Source: Leptobacterium_A meishanense
Lineage (GTDB): Bacteria; Bacteroidota; Bacteroidia; Flavobacteriales; Flavobacteriaceae
Length of the DNA: 64,000 bases
Direction of reading: 5' to 3'
Assembly: GCF_037645805.1 (NCBI RefSeq)
Contig: NZ_JBBEXE010000003.1
Span: 62,001 to 126,000, forward strand
How positions within the stretch are numbered: the stretch's first letter is position 1; each line of letters opens with the position of its first letter. This document shows positions 27,483-34,475 of the stretch, piece after piece. The notes under the pieces are model-generated. The model searched no databases and had not been told where the DNA came from. It saw only the letters and a list, made by a program, of their open reading frames with translations. The position numbers and the translations under genes are program-made.

Positions 27483-27570
27483 TGAAAATGGTGAATATGT
27501 AATCCCGGAACAAGATTATGTACCACAGCACATTCCGTTACAAGAAGGCGAAGAAGAGCTGACACATTAA
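27427..27570 (+). pseudogene. Displaced 3' end of coxA
   Basis: In the coxA frame this encodes the last 47 residues, from WDGPIPHVH to EEELTH and the stop. The first 56 bp equal the intact gene. The remaining 88 bp differ at 11 sites, of which only one changes an amino acid (glycine to glutamate in IPEQDY). No start codon or upstream coding part is present. It is followed by a good terminator, so it is likely the original host gene end that was cut off by an insertion. Confidence 0.88.
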
Positions 27571-27596
27571 TAAGAGTACAACATAATAAAATATAG

Positions 27597-27630
27597 AAAA
27601 GCCTGTGGAATGATTTTGCAGGCTTTTTTA
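27597..27630 (+). terminator. Terminator after the displaced coxA tail
   Basis: AAAAGCCTG (27597-27605) pairs with CAGGCTTTT (27619-27627) and T/A-rich sequence follows. Probably the original terminator of the act-cox operon. Confidence 0.8.
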
Positions 27631-27704
27631 TTTAACAAATGTTTGAAATTACAGGAGAAGGTTCTGCATAGGGTCATAATACACTTTGTTGGGCTTCCAT
27701 ACTT

Positions 27705-29153
27705 TTAGTTATTTGTTTTTATTTTTAGCGTGATTTCTCCAATGTTATAAGCATATATTGAAGCAGGTAGAAAAGTTAACTTTACCCCTTGCATGTCTTT
27801 CACTCCTAATAAATCAATTGAAGTAACAAGAGCTGATTCAAAATTATTTACTTCACAAAATTTAATTAAACTTTTTAAGTCTTGAGGGCTATTGAAATAC
27901 CGGTTGCTCCATTTAATTTCAACCCCCCAAACAGGTTTATAATTTTTGTCATCCACTAATACAAGATCTACTTCACCTTCCTTTCTTCCATCTTTCCATC
28001 TAGCATATGTTAAATCTAGGTGCTCTCGGTGCATCCATTGTGAAAGAATTGCAGTTTCCACCATATTCCCCATCTCCCGGTCTGTTTCACTTATTGGGGA
28101 AAATAAAGCGGTTCGAAGTGAAGGATTGGTTAGATATACTTTGAAACTCGTTATTCTTTTAAATCTTTTTGCATTGACTCCAACTTTATTTAATATTTTG
28201 ATGAGAAATGCGGCCTCCAAATATTCTAAGTATTTTTTTAAAGTGTCCTTTTGAATTCCACTTTCTTTTGACATCGTCTCATACGAAAATTCATTTCCAG
28301 TATTATATGCTATGTATGTAAAAAACCTATTTAATTCTTGAACATCTTTGATTCCATATAAACTTGGCAAGTCTCTAAGCAGAACTTTATCTACAATATC
28401 GCTTTTTACATACCTGCCCATATCACTTTGTATCTTTTCAGACAAGACAACTTCTGGGTATCCTCCAAAATTTAAATAATGGATAAATTCCTTATTTAAT
28501 ACTTTTGGGTCATGGGTTAAGCAATATTTTATATCTTTTCCTCCATATTGAATATCACCTTCAAAAATTAAATGATCTAGGTTTTTTAGGTGGATATATT
28601 CTTGAAATGTTAACGGAGGTAACAAAAAATCAGTAAACCTACCTGCGCCACTTTCTGTACTGTGCCATTTCAAGGCCGCAGCAGCTGATCCAGAAACAAT
28701 GAACTTAGTTTCAGGATATGAGTCAACTAGCACTTTTAAATGCCTTTCCCAATCTTTTAAATATTGTATTTCATCAAAAAAGACATAACAGCCATTAAGG
28801 TTCCCAAGATTTAAAGATTCTTTGCACAATGTTAAAATATCCTCTAAGCTTAGATTGACATAAATAGGGTTGTCAATTCCGATAAAGAAAAGTTTATGAG
28901 GACTTATACCTTCTTTTAGTAATTCTTCAATACAATGAAATAACATTACGGTTTTGCCAACTCTTCTAGGTCCCATAAGTACCAATGCCCTTTTAATACC
29001 TCTTTCAAGGACGAATGGATAAAATAAGTTAAAATACAATCGCTTCGACATTGAACTGTATGTATTTGGAATTTCTTTTGAGACCCACCATGGGTTTTCA
29101 TAGCGAAGGCGCTCAATTATTTTTTCTGTTGGGATAAGGGTATGGGTGCTCAT
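27705..29153 (-). CDS. AAA-type ATPase with DUF4143-like C-terminal domain
   Basis: A 482-residue protein. Walker A GPRRVGKT is at 61-68 and a Walker B-like CYVFFDEIQYL near 121-131, with VSGSAAAAL as sensor region. A winged-helix part and the C-terminal DUF4143 segment follow, where EVDLVLVDD and WGVEIKWSN resemble a PD-(D/E)XK fold. These ATPases are common in Bacteroidetes accessory regions, and their function is not established. The gene stands alone on the minus strand downstream of the old coxA terminator, with a 550-bp gap from rhuM-fic that contains that terminator. Confidence 0.87.
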   Translation of the reverse strand: MSTHTLIPTEKIIERLRYENPWWVSKEIPNTYSSMSKRLYFNLFYPFVLERGIKRALVLMGPRRVGKTVMLFHCIEELLKEGISPHKLFFIGIDNPIYVNLSLEDILTLCKESLNLGNLNGCYVFFDEIQYLKDWERHLKVLVDSYPETKFIVSGSAAAALKWHSTESGAGRFTDFLLPPLTFQEYIHLKNLDHLIFEGDIQYGGKDIKYCLTHDPKVLNKEFIHYLNFGGYPEVVLSEKIQSDMGRYVKSDIVDKVLLRDLPSLYGIKDVQELNRFFTYIAYNTGNEFSYETMSKESGIQKDTLKKYLEYLEAAFLIKILNKVGVNAKRFKRITSFKVYLTNPSLRTALFSPISETDREMGNMVETAILSQWMHREHLDLTYARWKDGRKEGEVDLVLVDDKNYKPVWGVEIKWSNRYFNSPQDLKSLIKFCEVNNFESALVTSIDLLGVKDMQGVKLTFLPASIYAYNIGEITLKIKTNN

Positions 29154-29331
29154 ATTTCTATTTTAAAAATACAAATTTAGCAAAAATAAATAGATTTAAA
29201 ACTTCTTATTTTTACAATTTTGTATAATTAATAGGATTTTAATGAGAAGTGAATACTTAGATCTACAACTGTATTCTTTATTTAGTGAAGCCTAACGGTC
29301 TCGACTATAAGTAATTGTTGGCATTTCGTTT

Positions 29332-31611
29332 TTATTTTTTCATTAGTTTTTTCAGTTCATCATCGAAGAATGAATTCAATTTTTTCGAGTTCTTTGTGTT
29401 TGTGCTCATTAGCTTTTCAGTGTAATTCCTCACAGCCCGTCTAATCATTGTCGGCGATTTCTCCGAATATTCGTTGAGAGCTTTATTTATGTGTCCACAA
29501 ATGTCTTTTGGCATATGATAACTTAAGTTAATACCTAAAAGACTTGGAAAAACTTTTTTAAACATATTATCAATTTCCTTTTTCTTTGGTGCCATTGCTA
29601 TGTAATTAAAAAGAAAATCAGAACGCATATAACAGTTTATATTGAAACGTGAACGAAACACATCTTGGATAGCTTGATAAGTATATATGTCTTTTGAAAG
29701 CCACCAAGTTTTGTAACCAAAAACACTTTTTCTGTCTTCTTCTTTATTAATTTCTCTTTGCTTATATACCATAAGCATTAAATTGGCATCTGTTGCAGCA
29801 CGTTCTTTTGAGTTTTTCATTTCAGTTAATTTCTCCGTTAACTGCTGTAAATCCTTATCGTCAATTTGTTTTTCTATTTTCGAGGTGTCCTCATACTTGA
29901 TATGGAATTCGTCGTTCAAAAACTCTTTTAAATCACGATGTGCATTATATAAATTTGGATGTGCAAAATTGTCGATGAAATCATTAAACTTTTTAACATT
30001 ACCTCTACTTTTCGAATAGAAATAGGCTCTAATTAATATTTCGTCCACATACATTGTATTAATTTCACTTTCAAGATAGAAATCTTCAACATTTTTATAC
30101 ATCGTTTTGTATTTGTGGCGAATCATACCAAAATGATTTACTAATTCATCTAAAATAGTTTCGTTAATTGTCAACTGAACTCCAGAAATGTATGCTCCTT
30201 CTAATAAACTCCAATATCTTCTTTTTGAAGGTTCTAAATGAATTTCAGATAAGGCAGGAATTAAAATAGAAGTGCCGACATAAATTTTCAATTGCGACGC
30301 TAATTTTTGGAAAGCACTTGCTAAATGAGGGTCCCAACGAAGCATAAACATCATATTATATGTGTATGATAAACGCTTTAAATATTCATTCTGTTCAGAT
30401 GTACCATTGTATGCAATATTGCGAATTGTCATTAAAAGAGCTTTTTTAACACTCTCTTTGTTATCCATTTTAATATGACTATCGTCCACGACTTGCCCAA
30501 CAATTTCAGGTAAAGCAACTTCAAGAATTTCCCTACTTTGTCTGTCAATAATAAATGACGAGAATTCTATTCCTTGCTTGTGATATATATTGTGAACAGT
30601 AGCTTCTATTAACGAAAGAGCATTTGTCGCTTTTACATTTTCATCTTTTAAATATTTCTTTAGCTGTTCTAATGTTTGTTCTTTAAATGTATTGTGAATA
30701 TGTGTTTCTTCAATATCCCTTTCGTGAAGAATTAATCTTGTTTGATATGGAAGACAATATGCGTCTTCTTTTGAATGGTAATTTATTTGCTTTGGTTTTG
30801 TTGAAAGAACACCTAATTGTTTTTCAATAGTGGCGTATACCGATTTCGGATTGAATTTCACATATTGAGCAACATCTTGTTTTATTTGTTCTAAATTTTT
30901 AAAAGTTTTTGTCTCTGAAGCAGTTCCTTCCAAAGCGTAAAGTATCAAACTGTCTGCAAGTTTTTCTTCTATTTCATCGTTATTATTTTTTGAATTGAAT
31001 TGCTGACGCATAAATACATATAACCTTGGGTCTTTTATATAATTACCTACAATGTATTCATTTTGAGGTTTTCTAAATTGATGAATATTACTCTCAATGT
31101 ATGAATTGTATAATTGGATTAGTCTTTCATCATTTGTTACGTTACTTGCAAACCATTCTACATCATAAATTGTCAGATTGATTTTGTTGGTTTGTATAAA
31201 ATTATCTTCAATTGTGTTTTTTTGATTAACCTTTCTGCCAGTAACGTAAATTAAGCGGTCAACATTGACATCATTCATAATCAGTTTTTCAATTGAGCCT
31301 TGAATTTTCTTTTCGTAACCAAGTTCAGTTGATATTTGGTAAATAAAAGTTGGATGAGTTGAGCGAGAATATACTTTTAAACTTCCGTCAATTCCTTTGT
31401 CTTTTGTTCCACCAACAGGAATAAATTCATCACCTAAAACTTGACTTAAAAATGAATGTGCGAACTCCTCAAATATTTCGCCTTTCCCAAATTCAGATAG
31501 TGCGTATTTAAATTCTTCTTTGTTGATTGTTAACTCCATAAATTCAATATTCTTCGGGTTTCGCAAATTGTGTACAACTACTGTATAAACGAAGTTTTCT
31601 GTATAACCCAT
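29332..31611 (-). CDS. Large protein of unknown function with possible nuclease-like N-terminus
   Basis: A protein of 759 residues, or 735 if it starts at the second methionine (ATG at 31537-31539, MELTINKEEF), which I consider equally likely. Near the N-terminus FEEFAHSFLSQVLG, GGTKDKGIDGS and FIYQIST resemble Mrr-type restriction-endonuclease-like domains (D in GID, Q-x-S where Q-x-K is usual). The canonical lysine is missing, so catalysis is doubtful. The remaining roughly 600 residues are mostly helical, with no recognised domain. It is a single gene in the accessory stretch before ruvB, and an anti-phage role is conceivable but unproven. Confidence 0.7.
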   Translation of the reverse strand: MGYTENFVYTVVVHNLRNPKNIEFMELTINKEEFKYALSEFGKGEIFEEFAHSFLSQVLGDEFIPVGGTKDKGIDGSLKVYSRSTHPTFIYQISTELGYEKKIQGSIEKLIMNDVNVDRLIYVTGRKVNQKNTIEDNFIQTNKINLTIYDVEWFASNVTNDERLIQLYNSYIESNIHQFRKPQNEYIVGNYIKDPRLYVFMRQQFNSKNNNDEIEEKLADSLILYALEGTASETKTFKNLEQIKQDVAQYVKFNPKSVYATIEKQLGVLSTKPKQINYHSKEDAYCLPYQTRLILHERDIEETHIHNTFKEQTLEQLKKYLKDENVKATNALSLIEATVHNIYHKQGIEFSSFIIDRQSREILEVALPEIVGQVVDDSHIKMDNKESVKKALLMTIRNIAYNGTSEQNEYLKRLSYTYNMMFMLRWDPHLASAFQKLASQLKIYVGTSILIPALSEIHLEPSKRRYWSLLEGAYISGVQLTINETILDELVNHFGMIRHKYKTMYKNVEDFYLESEINTMYVDEILIRAYFYSKSRGNVKKFNDFIDNFAHPNLYNAHRDLKEFLNDEFHIKYEDTSKIEKQIDDKDLQQLTEKLTEMKNSKERAATDANLMLMVYKQREINKEEDRKSVFGYKTWWLSKDIYTYQAIQDVFRSRFNINCYMRSDFLFNYIAMAPKKKEIDNMFKKVFPSLLGINLSYHMPKDICGHINKALNEYSEKSPTMIRRAVRNYTEKLMSTNTKNSKKLNSFFDDELKKLMKK

Positions 31612-31839
31612 TTTATTGTCATAAAAATAATACTTTTTTAGTAAAAAAGTTAAACTTGCTTTATGATGTTTATCCTTATTTTGTAAAAATACCGGAAGTT
31701 AAAAGGGATAATAATTTTACTGCCAACAATAAACAATCTCGGAAAAGTGGATTACTGGTTGCAGATTAACGAATTATGATTTTGGAGGGGCCTTTATTTT
31801 CAACGTTTCACTTTCAACTTAAAAACCAACCAACTTCTT

Positions 31840-31847
31840 TATCTTTG
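31840..31847 (+). promoter_or_regulatory. Putative -7 element for ruvB
   Basis: TATCTTTG matches TAnnTTTG, 25 bp before the ruvB ATG. The rest of 31612-31839 is AT-rich with no gene recognised. Confidence 0.6.
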
Positions 31848-31872
31848 TGAAGTTCGATAACGATTTCACAGA

Positions 31873-32895
31873 ATGAATGAAAACCTAAACCCGGAGAAAG
31901 ACCACTTTTCCCCCGAAGAACTGGATATTGAAAGAGCACTGCGCCCTCTAACCTTTGAAGATTTTGCAGGACAGGACGCCGTATTGGACAATCTGAAAGT
32001 GTTTGTGGAAGCGGCTAACCTAAGGGGAGAAGCATTGGACCATACCTTGTTTCATGGCCCTCCCGGATTGGGAAAAACCACCCTTGCCCATATTTTGGCA
32101 AACGAACTGGAGGTAGGCATTAAAGTAACTTCCGGACCGGTACTCGACAAACCCGGCGATTTAGCCGGCTTGCTCACCAACCTCGAAGAGCGCGATGTAT
32201 TGTTTATTGACGAGATACACCGTTTAAGCCCTATCGTAGAAGAATACCTGTATTCTGCCATGGAAGATTACAAGATCGACATCATGATAGAAAGCGGGCC
32301 CAATGCCCGCACCGTTCAGATCAACCTAAGCCCTTTCACATTGGTAGGCGCTACCACACGGTCTGGGTTATTAACAGCACCCATGCGCGCCCGGTTTGGC
32401 ATTAGCAGCCGATTGCAATATTATACTACGGAACTGTTGGCAACCATTGTAGAACGCAGTGCTCATATTTTAAAGATCCCCATTTCTATGGAAGCCGCTA
32501 TAGAAATTGCCGGGCGTAGCAGAGGCACCCCACGGATAGCCAATGCATTGCTGCGCAGGATACGCGATTTTGCCCAGATAAAAGGGAATGGAAAGATTGA
32601 TATTGAGATTTCCAAATATGGATTAAAGGCACTGAATGTAGATACTTTTGGATTGGATGAAATGGACAATAAAATTTTATCGACTATAATCGATAAGTTT
32701 AAAGGAGGCCCGGTGGGTATTACTACGCTCGCTACTGCTGTTTCTGAAAGTGCCGAGACCATAGAAGAAGTCTACGAACCTTTTTTAATTCAACAAGGGT
32801 TTATCGTACGGACCCCTCGGGGAAGAGAAGTCACAGAATTGGCATATAAGCACTTGGGAAAGATTAAAGGCGGAACACAAGGTGGGTTGTTTTAA
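31873..32895 (+). CDS. ruvB: Holliday junction branch-migration ATPase RuvB
   Basis: A 340-residue RuvB with Walker A GPPGLGKTT (about 64), Walker B FIDEIHRL, sensor GATTRSGLLTAPMRARFG, and the C-terminal winged helix ending FIVRTPRGREVTELAY. Together with RuvA (36.8 kb) it drives branch migration of Holliday junctions. ruvA and ruvB are not adjacent here: queG, maeB and a GIY-YIG gene lie between them. The gene starts the conserved block that probably followed coxA directly before the accessory DNA arrived. Confidence 0.98.
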   Translation: MNENLNPEKDHFSPEELDIERALRPLTFEDFAGQDAVLDNLKVFVEAANLRGEALDHTLFHGPPGLGKTTLAHILANELEVGIKVTSGPVLDKPGDLAGLLTNLEERDVLFIDEIHRLSPIVEEYLYSAMEDYKIDIMIESGPNARTVQINLSPFTLVGATTRSGLLTAPMRARFGISSRLQYYTTELLATIVERSAHILKIPISMEAAIEIAGRSRGTPRIANALLRRIRDFAQIKGNGKIDIEISKYGLKALNVDTFGLDEMDNKILSTIIDKFKGGPVGITTLATAVSESAETIEEVYEPFLIQQGFIVRTPRGREVTELAYKHLGKIKGGTQGGLF

Positions 32896-32897
32896 CT

Positions 32898-32937
32898 AAA
32901 ACCGATCCTTCGACTGCGCTCAGGATGACGGTTTTTA
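32898..32937. terminator. Terminator of ruvB built around a repeat copy
   Basis: AAAACCGATCCT pairs with AGGAT-GA-CGGTTTT (two bulged bases). The loop carries CTTCGACTGCGCTCAG, an inverted copy of the repeat found three times just downstream. Confidence 0.7.
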
Positions 32938-32957
32938 TATGATCTTTTGTCAAAATA

Positions 32958-33085
32958 ATGTCACGCTGAGCGCAGTCGAAGCGTTAAAAGGTTAGAAAAA
33001 GTCCAATAATGTTACACTGAGCGCATTTGAAGTGTTGAGACAATAAATAAAATCAACTAATGTCACACTGAGCGCAGTCGAAGGA
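32958..33085 (+). repeat. Three repeat copies at exact 51-bp spacing
   Basis: Copies start at 32958, 33009 and 33060, each close to ATGTCACACTGAGCGCAGTC followed by GAAG. The middle copy has several changes (ATTTGAAG). The 5' flanks are also alike (TCA...TAATGT), so this is a degenerate 51-bp tandem array. The first copy and the reversed copy in the ruvB terminator share a 16-bp perfect inverted match. This sequence type is a frequent dispersed intergenic repeat in flavobacteria, to my knowledge. Confidence 0.85.
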
Positions 33086-33106
33086 TAGACATCTGGAAGA
33101 ATACAA

Positions 33107-33421
33107 ATGAAACACTACTACGTTTACATCCTAAAATGCAAAGACAACTCCTATTACACTGGGGTCACCAATAATCTGGAAGAACGGTTCCACCAACACC
33201 AAGCAGGTATAAACCCCACTTGTTATACTTATAAGAGAAGGCCCTTGAAACTTGTTTTTCAACAAGAGTTTATGGAGATAGCACAAGCCATTTATTTTGA
33301 AAAGAAGATTAAAAAATGGACAAGGGCAAAAAAAGAAGCATTAATAAACCATGATTTTGACAGGCTCCATATTTTAGCCGAATGCAGAAATGCCACGCAT
33401 CATAAGTACCGACCATCATAG
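33107..33421 (+). CDS. GIY-YIG domain nuclease-like protein
   Basis: A 104-residue single-domain protein of the UPF0213/YhbQ type. Visible are the YVYILKC strand and YYTGVT in the GIY-YIG position, the arginine in NLEERFHQHQ, and the catalytic-position glutamate in IYFEKKIKKW. GIY-YIG enzymes cut DNA; the cellular role of these small members is not settled. It begins 21 bp after the third 51-bp repeat and its last 32 bp overlap the start of queG. Confidence 0.9.
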   Translation: MKHYYVYILKCKDNSYYTGVTNNLEERFHQHQAGINPTCYTYKRRPLKLVFQQEFMEIAQAIYFEKKIKKWTRAKKEALINHDFDRLHILAECRNATHHKYRPS

Positions 33422-34355
33422 TTTGAACCCAAAACAAGCGCATACCAACCTTATTAAAACCCACGCAAAACGATTGGGGTTTTTATCCTGTGGCATCTCC
33501 AAAGCTGCCTTCTTAGAAGAAGAAGCTCCTAGGCTGGAAAGGTGGCTCAACCAGAACATGCAAGGGGAGATGCGCTATATGGAAAACCATTTTGATAAAC
33601 GGCTAGACCCCAGGCTATTGGTAGATGGTGCAAAATCGGTCATTTCCCTATTACTCAATTATTACCCTTCGGAAACGCAACAAGACGAGAATGCGCCAAA
33701 ATTATCAAAATACGCCTATGGTACTGATTATCATTTTGTAATAAAAGACAAGCTCAAACAATTATTACAAATCATTCAAGAAGAAATAGGGGAAGTCAAT
33801 GGCCGTGCTTTTGTAGATTCGGCCCCTGTGTTGGATAAGGCATGGGCGGTGAAAAGCGGGCTGGGCTGGATGGGAAAACACACCAATGTGCTTTCTAAAC
33901 AAACAGGTTCCTTTTATTTTATAGCGGAGCTTATTGTTGATTTAGAATTGGAGTATGATAGCCCCACGACCGATCATTGTGGAACCTGTACCGCCTGTAT
34001 AGATGCTTGCCCCACACAAGCCATTACAGAACCCTATGTGGTAGACGGCAGTAAGTGCATTTCTTATTTCACGATTGAATTGAAAGACCAAATCCCTTCT
34101 GGATACAAGGGAAAATTTGATAATTGGATGTTTGGGTGTGATGTATGCCAAGATGTGTGCCCGTGGAACCGGTTTTCAAAATCACATAACGAACCACTTT
34201 TTGACCCACATCCTGATTTGCTGAGCATGACACAGAGAGATTGGGAAGAACTCACAGAAGAAGTATTCAATAAGTTATTTAAAAAGTCAGCAGTAAAACG
34301 GACAAAATTTTCCGGATTAAAAAGGAACGTTACTTTTATAAAACAAACAGATTGA
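33390..34355 (+). CDS. queG: Epoxyqueuosine reductase QueG
   Basis: A 321-residue protein. The N-terminal cobalamin-binding part contains HAKRLGFLSCGIS, YAYGTDYHF and FVDSAPVLDKAWA. Two 4Fe-4S ferredoxin motifs follow (CGTCTACIDACPTQAI and CDVCQDVCPWN, with CISYFTIE between). It reduces epoxyqueuosine in tRNA to queuosine, the last step of queuosine synthesis. ATG 33390 overlaps the GIY-YIG gene by 32 bp. A TTG at 33423 would avoid the overlap and still keep the conserved part. Confidence 0.95.
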   Translation: MPRIISTDHHSLNPKQAHTNLIKTHAKRLGFLSCGISKAAFLEEEAPRLERWLNQNMQGEMRYMENHFDKRLDPRLLVDGAKSVISLLLNYYPSETQQDENAPKLSKYAYGTDYHFVIKDKLKQLLQIIQEEIGEVNGRAFVDSAPVLDKAWAVKSGLGWMGKHTNVLSKQTGSFYFIAELIVDLELEYDSPTTDHCGTCTACIDACPTQAITEPYVVDGSKCISYFTIELKDQIPSGYKGKFDNWMFGCDVCQDVCPWNRFSKSHNEPLFDPHPDLLSMTQRDWEELTEEVFNKLFKKSAVKRTKFSGLKRNVTFIKQTD

Positions 34356-34376
34356 CCATTTTTTAATATACAATTT

Positions 34377-34402
34377 TAATTATGATATTTCTATCATAAT
34401 TA
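34377..34402. promoter_or_regulatory. Perfect 11-bp inverted repeat upstream of maeB
   Basis: TAATTATGATA pairs with TATCATAATTA around TTTC, 20 bp after the queG stop. No T-run follows. It could be a weak terminator of queG or a protein-binding operator for maeB. Confidence 0.55.
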
Positions 34403-34448
34403 ATGTCTATGTTCTTCAAAAACAATCGCTTTTTAAAGCGAATACCAT

Positions 34449-34456
34449 TACCTTTG
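34449..34456 (+). promoter_or_regulatory. Putative -7 element for maeB
   Basis: TACCTTTG matches TAnnTTTG, 20 bp before the maeB start. A short palindrome CGCTTTTTAAAGCG (34427-34440) lies where the -33 region should be. Confidence 0.6.
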
Positions 34457-34475
34457 CTGTTCTTAAAATGAGCCT

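Noticed and set aside
31612..31872. A third coxA-tail repeat marking the right end of the accessory region
   Set aside because: I searched this gap for TGGGACGG and the following core by eye and found none.
25888..31872. Integrase, transposase or IS ends in the accessory region
   Set aside because: No tyrosine or serine recombinase, DDE transposase or terminal inverted repeats could be seen. Mobility is inferred only from the direct repeats.
32958..33085. CRISPR-like array
   Set aside because: Only three copies, each degenerate, with flanks that are themselves similar and no cas genes. It is a tandem intergenic repeat.
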